Shown: one piece after another, positions 8,898-13,965 of the stretch
How the letters are laid out: the number at the start of each line of letters is the position of its first letter
How positions within the stretch are numbered: the stretch's first letter is position 1
From: Lachnospiraceae bacterium
Lineage (GTDB): Bacteria > Bacillota > Clostridia > Lachnospirales > Lachnospiraceae
Length of the DNA stretch: 13,965 nucleotides
Direction: 5' to 3'
Assembly: GCA_021199395.1 (NCBI GenBank)
Contig: JAJQIE010000005.1
Span: 1-13,965, forward strand
Notes under the pieces: model-generated
Databases searched by the model: none
What the model was told of the DNA's origin: nothing
What the model saw: the letters and a program-made list of their open reading frames with translations, nothing else
Made by a program: the position numbers and the translations under genes

Positions 8898-9809
8898 TTA
8901 ATCCTCCCCTTTGTGCTTTCCGACCTTGATCGTACCGGTAGCGATCAGCTGCGCAATGTTAATTGCCATCGTAATCACCAGCAGTACCACGCCGACGGTA
9001 CATGCGTAGCCCATATCGTTCTTCTCAATACCACGCTTATACAGGTATCCTACGATCGTCAGACCGATGTTCTTAGGCGACGAGTTGCCGTTCCACAGCA
9101 TGAAGCTCTCAAGGAACATGGACAGACCTGCGTATACGGAAATCGTAATAACGTATACCGTCGTCGGCTTCAGCAGCGGAAACGTCAGATACCAGAACTT
9201 CTGCCATCCATTCGCGCCGTCGATATCGCCGGACTCATAGATACTGTTGTCAATACTCTTTAAGCCGGATACGAAGTAAAGCATATTGACACCGGTCCAT
9301 CTCCACATACACAGCAGGAGCAGCGCTACCCACGCGGTACCCTTTGACTTCAGCCAGGCGATACTTGACTGTCCAAGCATCTGCAGGATCTGGTTCATCT
9401 GGGAGCTGTCGCCCTCGGAGAACATCAGACGGAACAGCATACCGGAGATAACTACGGACGTCAGCGCCGGGATATACAGGATAACCTTCCAGACGCCCTT
9501 CGCCTTTGTCAGACGGCTCTCCATCAGAACCGCGAGAAGCATCGGAATCGGAATCAGCAGCAGCAGCGTCAGCAGCATATACTCAATACTGTTGAGAAGC
9601 GCCACACGGAAGAACTTATCCGACATAAGCTTTACATAATTCTTCGTGCCGATAAATTCCCATCCGCTGAACGTAACCTCCTGAAAGCTCATGACAACGC
9701 CGGTCACCAGCGGATATGCCCAGAAAATAATCAGACTCAGCATGAAAGGAAGCACAAACACATAGGGCGCCACCTTCTGGGAATACAGCAATTTTTTCGC
9801 TTTATTCAC
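8898..9809 (-). CDS. Sugar ABC transporter permease, MalF/LacF/UgpA type (CUT1)
   Basis: About 303 residues, six membrane helices starting at about 15-40 (VFVLPFMLSLIIFWAYP), and an EAA loop at 191-215 (YESGDIDGANGWQKF then LTFPLLKP). It is the first permease of a CUT1 importer pair. Start choice: the frame can begin at TTG 9818, but GAGAGAGG (9826-9819) touches that codon with no spacing; GTG at 9809 lies 9 nt after the same site and is preferred. Both are non-ATG starts, suggesting modest translation compared with the binding protein. It follows the binding-protein gene after a strong hairpin. Confidence 0.9.
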   Translation of the reverse strand: MNKAKKLLYSQKVAPYVFVLPFMLSLIIFWAYPLVTGVVMSFQEVTFSGWEFIGTKNYVKLMSDKFFRVALLNSIEYMLLTLLLLIPIPMLLAVLMESRLTKAKGVWKVILYIPALTSVVISGMLFRLMFSEGDSSQMNQILQMLGQSSIAWLKSKGTAWVALLLLCMWRWTGVNMLYFVSGLKSIDNSIYESGDIDGANGWQKFWYLTFPLLKPTTVYVITISVYAGLSMFLESFMLWNGNSSPKNIGLTIVGYLYKRGIEKNDMGYACTVGVVLLVITMAINIAQLIATGTIKVGKHKGED

Positions 9810-9900
9810 TGTAATCAACCTCTCTCTCTCAAACGGCGGATTGCCGGGCGGATCTGGCGTCCTCCTGCATCCTCCTGTTACATTCCTTATTACTTCTTAT

Positions 9901-9940
9901 AAAAAGGGGAGACCCGGGAATGCGGTTCCCGAGCCTCCCC
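9901..9940 (-). terminator. Strong intergenic hairpin after the binding-protein gene
   Basis: On the minus strand 15 pairs (two G-U) join 9940-9926 and 9920-9906 around CCGCA, followed by TTTTTATAA. Hairpins at this place in sugar-importer operons let the binding protein be made in excess over the permeases by partial termination or by protecting the upstream mRNA. That role is inference. Confidence 0.85.
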
Positions 9941-9976
9941 TGATTTATTGCATTATGATTCAGAATCGCTTTGGAA

Positions 9977-11329
9977 TTACTGCTCCAGCTCGAAGTCGAG
10001 GTAATCCTGTGCATCCTGCAGCGCGTCTTCTACGCTCCAGCCATCCTCTAATACATAGTTCAGAGTGGTTGTGCAGAAGTAGTCATTCAGTGTCGGAGAC
10101 TTGCTTGTTGTGTAGATCGTGCCGATCGCATCGTTGTCAGCCAGCTCCTGAAGAACGGAATACGGCTGAACGCGGAAGAATGTATTGTATACATTGCTCT
10201 CATCAAACGCAAACTCTTCATCATACCACAGATCCGTGTTGCAAACGTCGAATCCAAGGTCTGCCCAGATATGAGCCTCGCCCTCTGCAGAGCACTTTGC
10301 CCATGCGAGCCACTCAGCCGCGAGCTCCGGATCAGAAGACTGATTGGTAACTACTGTACCTGTACCGCCGATACCTACGGAATTGATCTGGCCTTCCTCG
10401 AATACCGGAAGAGTTGTGATGTCATATTTGCCTTCCATCTCCGGCATATAGCTTGTGAAGCGGCTCATGTACCACATAGCCTTCGGGAAAGAAGCGATCT
10501 TGCCATCCATGATGTTTGCGAAACCAGCCTCAAGGTCTACATGACCATCCGTGGAGATCATTGCGATGCCTTCCTCAAGCCATCTCTGCTGCATCTCAAG
10601 CATATTCGTAACAGACTCAAGCTGAACATCTACGTCGCCGCCGATACCGCCGGTCCAGTCCTCGCCATACTCAGCCATAGCGATCCACAGCCAGTCAACG
10701 CCGCCCGTATCTACGGAGGTCAGATAAACTTCGCCGTTGGAAGCATCGCGAAGCGCGATACCAAGCTCTTCATACTCATCCCATGTCGTGATGTTCGTAT
10801 AGTCAAGTCCATACTCTTCAAAAATCTCTGCGTTCCAGTACATTACTGTAGCGCCTACATGTGTCGGTACGCCAAGACGATTGCCATCTGCATCTGAGTA
10901 TACATCCAGACGGGAGGTAACCAGAGAATCCTCATACTCAGCAAGAGCATCGTTCAGAACATACAGAGGGCTGTCAGAACCGCTGTAGTTCGGGAACTGG
11001 CCGATCTCGATATCGCAGATATCCGGAGCGCCGCTGCCTGCCTGCAGGGACATCATCAGTTTGTTGTGCATATCAGAATACGGATATGTACTGAATGTGA
11101 TCTGGATCTGTCTGTCCGGATTCAGCTCATTCCACTCTTCTACCATGTTTGCGTAGAACTCATTGTGAACATCTACGAAGGACCACAGTTCAAAATGTGT
11201 TCCATCGTCCGGACCTACTGTCGTAACGGCAGTCGCCTCGTACTCTGTCTCTTCTTCAGCAAGTGCGGTCACACCCATGGATGCTACCACAGCACCACAC
11301 ATCATTAATGCTAACCAGCTTTTCTTCAT
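9977..11329 (-). CDS. Extracellular sugar-binding protein of CUT1 importer, without lipobox
   Basis: A 450-residue family 1 solute-binding protein that captures the sugar outside the cell and delivers it to the two permeases. Residues 1-25 form a signal peptide (KK, then a hydrophobic core ending VTALA-EEE). Cys11 is in the hydrophobic core but is preceded by LMM, not a lipobox, so cleavage at ALA-E by signal peptidase I is expected. The mature part has the family layout, with an acidic linker, FELWSFVDVHNEFY at the first strand, and SGAPDICDIEIGQF. ATG at 11329 has AAGGAGG 7 nt upstream; a 27-codon in-frame extension lies in the leader and is rejected. How the protein stays at the cell surface without a lipid anchor is unclear. 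Confidence 0.9.
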   Translation of the reverse strand: MKKSWLALMMCGAVVASMGVTALAEEETEYEATAVTTVGPDDGTHFELWSFVDVHNEFYANMVEEWNELNPDRQIQITFSTYPYSDMHNKLMMSLQAGSGAPDICDIEIGQFPNYSGSDSPLYVLNDALAEYEDSLVTSRLDVYSDADGNRLGVPTHVGATVMYWNAEIFEEYGLDYTNITTWDEYEELGIALRDASNGEVYLTSVDTGGVDWLWIAMAEYGEDWTGGIGGDVDVQLESVTNMLEMQQRWLEEGIAMISTDGHVDLEAGFANIMDGKIASFPKAMWYMSRFTSYMPEMEGKYDITTLPVFEEGQINSVGIGGTGTVVTNQSSDPELAAEWLAWAKCSAEGEAHIWADLGFDVCNTDLWYDEEFAFDESNVYNTFFRVQPYSVLQELADNDAIGTIYTTSKSPTLNDYFCTTTLNYVLEDGWSVEDALQDAQDYLDFELEQ

Positions 11330-11346
11330 GTTTCTTCCTCCTTTTT

Positions 11347-11363
11347 GCGCGGCGCTACCGCGC
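11347..11363 (-). promoter_or_regulatory. Hairpin touching the ribosome site of the binding-protein gene
   Basis: GCGCGGT-AGC-GCCGCGC forms a 7-bp GC-rich stem whose base is directly followed by AAAAAGGAGG. It could shield or present the ribosome site, or stabilise the 5' end. Confidence 0.45.
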
Positions 11364-11369
11364 GTGAAT

Positions 11370-11439
11370 CCGAAATTTGGAAAACTATGCATTTTTCCCA
11401 AAAACCTCACTTCGCCGGTCGCGCTTTTCCAATTTTTGG
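11370..11439. promoter_or_regulatory. Two palindromic operator-like sites in the binding-protein leader
   Basis: CCGAAATTTGG (11370-11380) and CCAATTTTTGG (11429-11439) both fit CCnAnnnTnGG and are 59 bp apart centre to centre. Their flanks, TTGGAAAA (11377-11384) and TTTTCCAA (11425-11432), are inverted copies of each other. They lie between the predicted transcription start and the ATG, where a repressor would block elongation. The link to the neighbouring regulator is inference. Confidence 0.3.
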
Positions 11440-11484
11440 TAATTTTGCGTATTTTTCTTTGTTCCGTTCCCTTTTTGTATGGAT

Positions 11485-11513
11485 ATTTTACAACCAGCCG
11501 CCCCCCCTGTCAA
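11485..11513 (-). promoter_or_regulatory. SigA-type promoter of the sugar-importer operon
   Basis: On the minus strand TTGACA (11513-11508) and TAAAAT (11490-11485) are 17 nt apart; the spacer carries a run of seven G. Start near 11478, so the leader is about 149 nt, long for this locus. Confidence 0.7.
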
Positions 11514-11609
11514 GATTTATTTTTGATTTATATTTATAATTTTAGAAAAACCTAAACAAAAATCAGGGATATACAGGGTTGCCCGAATACAATTTCGCCC
11601 CCTGTTTCA

Positions 11610-11637
11610 TTGACTTTTTCGTCATTTTTGCTATAAT
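11610..11637 (+). promoter_or_regulatory. Promoter of the regulator gene, extended -10
   Basis: TTGACT (11610-11615), 16 nt, then TGCTATAAT, which is a consensus -10 (11632-11637) with the TGn extension. It is divergent from the importer promoter, about 100 bp away. Confidence 0.75.
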
Positions 11638-11655
11638 GAATGTGTTCAGTTCGTG

Positions 11656-11685
11656 AAAATCAAAATAATTTTTATTTATGATTTT
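11656..11685 (+). promoter_or_regulatory. A/T-rich inverted repeat in the regulator leader
   Basis: AAAATCAAAATAA (11656-11668) is complementary to 11672-11685 with a single bulged A at 11678 and a TTT loop: 13 pairs. It sits about 12 nt after the predicted transcription start and 11 nt before AGGAGG, so it could be an autoregulatory operator or an mRNA hairpin. Confidence 0.45.
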
Positions 11686-11708
11686 TTTGTGAAATAGGAG
11701 GATTTTTC

Positions 11709-12623
11709 TTGCAGAATCATACTACATTAGAAAATTATCTGCCTGTTTTCCAGGCTCTGAGCTCTGATTTCAGACTGAAAATCCTGAAGCTCATCATTGC
11801 GGACAGCGGTCTTACTTTGAAGCAGATCGCAAATGAACTGAATGTTTCTCTGAGCACGCTCAGCCCGCATATCAATAAGCTTGTTTCCTGCGGTCTGATC
11901 CGTATAGAAGAAGAACCTGCCACCCATGGAACGCAGAAATGCTGTTATCCCAAGCAGACTCAGATCCTGGTAGATTTCGGAGATACCTCCAACCGGCTCC
12001 CGCTCTATCAGGCGGAGATCCCGATCGGTCAGTATTCTGATTTCGATGTGACGCCTACCTGCGGGCTCGCCACGGCAAATTCATTTCTGGGCTCTCTTGA
12101 TGAGCCCAGGCTGTTTGCGCACCCGGACAGTACAAAAGCCGGTATTCTCTGGTTTACCACAGGCTATGTGGAATATATCCTTCCGAATTCTTCCTATTGG
12201 AATACAAAAATAGAAAAAATCACCCTGAGCTTTGAGATCTCCTCCGAGGCTCCGGGCGTTAATAACGACTGGCCGTCGCGCATCTGTTTTTCCCTGAATG
12301 GTACCCATCTCGGACACTGGATCTCTCCGGGGGACTTCGGCGACCGGCGCGGCAGACAGAACCCGCTCTGGTGGTATGGGTTCCTGAATCAGTATGGACT
12401 TATGAAAACCCTGACCATCACCACCTCCGGATGCTATCTGGACGGAGAGCCGATCTCCTCTGTTACGGTAGATGATCTCGCGCTCGACAGCCAGTCCGTG
12501 ATGAAATTCCGCTTTGAAGTGCCCGCCAATACGCCGGAATCCCATGGCCTGACACTCTATGGACGCGGCTTTGGGGACTACAACCAGCACATCAACCTGA
12601 TGATCCAATACCGGCAGAATTAA
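11709..12623 (+). CDS. Transcriptional regulator: ArsR-like winged helix plus beta-rich C-terminal domain
   Basis: 304 residues. Residues 8-90 form a winged helix-turn-helix of the ArsR/MarR type: FQALSSDFRLKILKLII (14-30), then LTLKQIANELNVSLSTLSPHINKLVSCGLI (35-64, the two DNA-binding helices), then a wing. No metal-binding Cys pair of the classical ArsR sensors is evident. Residues about 110-304 are a separate domain of alternating strands rich in aromatic and Gly residues (WFTTGYVEYILPNSSYW, NDWPSRICFSLNGTHLGHW, WWYGFLNQYG), resembling a jelly-roll sugar-binding module, though I cannot name the family. I infer that it senses an imported arabinose-containing sugar and controls the importer and perhaps the GH43 gene. 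The start is TTG, fixed by AGGAGG 7 nt upstream; no ATG fits. There is no signal peptide, so the C-terminal domain is cytoplasmic. Confidence 0.8.
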   Translation: MQNHTTLENYLPVFQALSSDFRLKILKLIIADSGLTLKQIANELNVSLSTLSPHINKLVSCGLIRIEEEPATHGTQKCCYPKQTQILVDFGDTSNRLPLYQAEIPIGQYSDFDVTPTCGLATANSFLGSLDEPRLFAHPDSTKAGILWFTTGYVEYILPNSSYWNTKIEKITLSFEISSEAPGVNNDWPSRICFSLNGTHLGHWISPGDFGDRRGRQNPLWWYGFLNQYGLMKTLTITTSGCYLDGEPISSVTVDDLALDSQSVMKFRFEVPANTPESHGLTLYGRGFGDYNQHINLMIQYRQN

Positions 12624-12668
12624 AGCGCGGATACCCGGCTGGCTGCATCCTGCCAGTCTGCCCGCGCT
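12624..12668. terminator. Convergent hairpin between regulator and GH43 genes
   Basis: AGCGCGG (12624-12630) pairs with CCGCGCT (12662-12668), and inside it CTGGC (12639-12643) with GCCAG (12652-12656). It starts directly after the regulator stop. No proper U-tract follows on either strand, so it is terminator-like at best. Confidence 0.45.
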
Positions 12669-12692
12669 CGCATCCCTTCCCGGTTTCTGATT

Positions 12693-13652
12693 TTATTTTT
12701 TCATAAAGATCGGACGTCCGGTCTTTTCATCCCACTCAATTCGCATCAGCATGGTATGCCGGTTCGGGTTGTAGAGAGGGTTTCCCGTAATCTTCTCCTC
12801 TGTCCTTGCATGGTATACCATAATGGTATTGCCCTGCTCATCCGTTGTAAAGCAATTGTGTCCCGGTCCGTAGATTCCTTTCCCGGCATCCGTTTTCAGC
12901 ACCGGATAGCGCTCTTTTTTCCACACTCTCGGATCCAGCAGATCCGCGTCCTCGTCCACGCTCAGCATCCCCATGCAGTATTCCGGGCCGGTCTCCGACG
13001 CGGAATAGGTGAGATAAATCTTCCCATCGTGATGAATCACGGCCGGTCCTTCATTTACCCAGAAGCCAACCCGCTCCCAGTCATAGTCGGGGGAGGTCAG
13101 CAGTACCTGAACGGTTTCCAGGCTGCAGGGAGACGACATACGCGCGATATACAGATTCGAAATCTGCTTTCCTACGCCGACCTTCTCCGCCCAGACATAG
13201 TACCGCTGTCCCTTATTTTCAAAAACCGTGGCGTCAAGAGAAAAGGCTTCAAATGAAAAGGCATCGTCTGCGGCGCGCTGCATTTTTCCCTTCTCCACCC
13301 AGGTTCCGGTGATCGGGTCTTCATCCGCGCACTCCAGCACATAAGGCCGGATCTCCCAGACGTCATCCTTATCGCCGCCCGCGTAATATATGTACCATTT
13401 TCCATCCAGATAATAAAGCTCCGGCGCCCAGATATGGATGCTCATGATCCCTTCCTCATGTTTTTTCCAGATCATGATCTCCTCGGCGTCCTTCAGCCCC
13501 GCCAGCGTATCGGAATGACGCAGCACAATCCCGTCATAAGCGGGAATCGAAGCGGTAAAATAATAGGTTCCATCTGTATGACGGTACACATAGGGATCCG
13601 CTCTCTGCAGGATCCATGGTTCATTGTATACCAGTTCTGATGATTGATTCAT
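12693..13652 (-). CDS. Glycoside hydrolase family 43, probable alpha-L-arabinofuranosidase, intracellular
   Basis: 319 residues, a single five-bladed beta-propeller of GH43 type. The three catalytic acids are in place: general base Asp19 in RADPYV, pKa-tuning Asp140 in SLDATVF, general acid Glu201 in VNEGPAV. The N-terminal motif DGTYYFTASIPAYDGIVLRHS resembles the exo-alpha-1,5-arabinofuranosidase branch more than beta-xylosidases; the call is from memory of the family, and a xylosidase or bifunctional activity is not excluded. There is no signal peptide and no carbohydrate-binding domain, so it acts on imported oligosaccharides beside AbfA. ATG at 13652 has GGAGG 6 nt upstream. It has its own promoter and is transcribed separately from the importer operon. 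Confidence 0.9.
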   Translation of the reverse strand: MNQSSELVYNEPWILQRADPYVYRHTDGTYYFTASIPAYDGIVLRHSDTLAGLKDAEEIMIWKKHEEGIMSIHIWAPELYYLDGKWYIYYAGGDKDDVWEIRPYVLECADEDPITGTWVEKGKMQRAADDAFSFEAFSLDATVFENKGQRYYVWAEKVGVGKQISNLYIARMSSPCSLETVQVLLTSPDYDWERVGFWVNEGPAVIHHDGKIYLTYSASETGPEYCMGMLSVDEDADLLDPRVWKKERYPVLKTDAGKGIYGPGHNCFTTDEQGNTIMVYHARTEEKITGNPLYNPNRHTMLMRIEWDEKTGRPIFMKK

Positions 13653-13753
13653 AGCTTACCTCCAATATCTTATCCCTCATGACACATCTGTTCCCGCCGT
13701 GTACTCTCAAACGGCGATCCCGGTCTTTTCATTTCTGATGCAAACAACATGAT

Positions 13754-13781
13754 ATTATATATTTTTTTGATAACATTGCAA
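13754..13781 (-). promoter_or_regulatory. Promoter of the GH43 gene
   Basis: On the minus strand TTGCAA (13781-13776), 16 nt, then consensus TATAAT (13759-13754). The leader is about 95 nt. It includes a small stem, CGCCG/CGGCG (13716-13712/13699-13695), of unknown meaning. Confidence 0.6.
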
Positions 13782-13815
13782 GAAAAAAAGAACGGGAAAA
13801 ACAGAAAAAAATTCG

Positions 13816-13844
13816 TTGCCACTTTCAGGATAATTCGGTATAAT
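13816..13844 (+). promoter_or_regulatory. Promoter of the gene cut by the right edge
   Basis: TTGCCA (13816-13821), 17 nt, then consensus TATAAT (13839-13844), divergent from the GH43 promoter. Just after the predicted start lies an imperfect inverted repeat (13853-13879: GATAT plus a T-run against an A-run plus ATATC), shaped like the one in the other regulator's leader. Confidence 0.65.
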
Positions 13845-13959
13845 GAACGAAGCGATATCATTTTTTGTGAAAAATATCATGAAAACAGACGATAAAGCCA
13901 TATAAAATTGCTTAATAGCGGTATGCATTACTATTCTGGGATAAAGGGAGGCGTCTCAT

Positions 13960-13965
13960 TTGATC
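13960..13965 (+). CDS. Probable first two codons of a gene cut by the window edge
   Basis: GGGAGG (13946-13951) is followed 8 nt later by TTG ATC at the very end of the window. With the promoter at 13816-13844 this marks the start of a plus-strand gene, TTG being the only plausible start codon in range. Nothing of the product can be read. Confidence 0.35.

Noticed and set aside
10271..10897. 208-codon open frame on the plus strand opposite the binding protein
   Set aside because: Shadow of a real gene, no domain seen.
9826..13716. Identical 13-mer CTCTCAAACGGCG at 9826-9838 and 13704-13716
   Set aside because: One shared 13-mer is expected by chance in a window this size; one copy is just the ribosome site of permease 1.

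Overview
The window looks like a piece of chromosome from a Gram-positive gut-type anaerobe, most likely a Lachnospiraceae (Clostridia) member. The grounds are strong AGGAGG ribosome sites, SigA-type promoters, mid-range GC, a secreted protein built of cell-wall/glucan-binding repeats, a heterodimeric ABC exporter of Firmicutes type, and a CUT1 sugar importer with no ATPase of its own. The genus cannot be fixed from the sequence. The window begins and ends with GATC, so it may be a cloned insert.

Layout. (1) 1-887, minus strand: N-terminal 295 residues of an exported protein made of about 20-residue aromatic repeats, cut by the left edge. (2) 888-1112: divergent promoters. (3) 1113-2031, plus strand: trmB (tRNA m7G46 methyltransferase) and a possible 43-residue ORF. 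(4) 2028-5967, plus strand: promoter, attenuator-like leader, two-gene heterodimeric ABC exporter with one degenerate and one canonical ATP site, terminator hairpin. (5) 5968-6311: gene-free stretch packed with nested inverted repeats, including a 23-bp near-perfect palindrome between two convergent terminators. (6) 6312-11513, minus strand: arabinose-type sugar locus read right to left as promoter, solute-binding protein, hairpin, two permeases, hairpin, GH51 alpha-L-arabinofuranosidase. (7) 11330-11708: divergent regulatory region. (8) 11709-12623, plus strand: regulator with an N-terminal ArsR-like winged helix and a beta-rich C-terminal domain, TTG start. (9) 12693-13652, minus strand: GH43 arabinofuranosidase/xylosidase-type enzyme. 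(10) 13653-13965: second divergent promoter region, ending at a ribosome site and probable TTG start of a plus-strand gene cut by the right edge.

How it fits together. The binding protein and permeases would import short arabinose-containing oligosaccharides, probably powered by a shared MsmK-type ATPase encoded elsewhere. GH51 and GH43 both lack signal peptides and would remove arabinofuranosyl units in the cytoplasm. The regulator lies between them and is the obvious candidate to control both. Its C-terminal domain is the least understood part of the window and the best candidate for something new, together with the palindrome cluster at 6040-6250.
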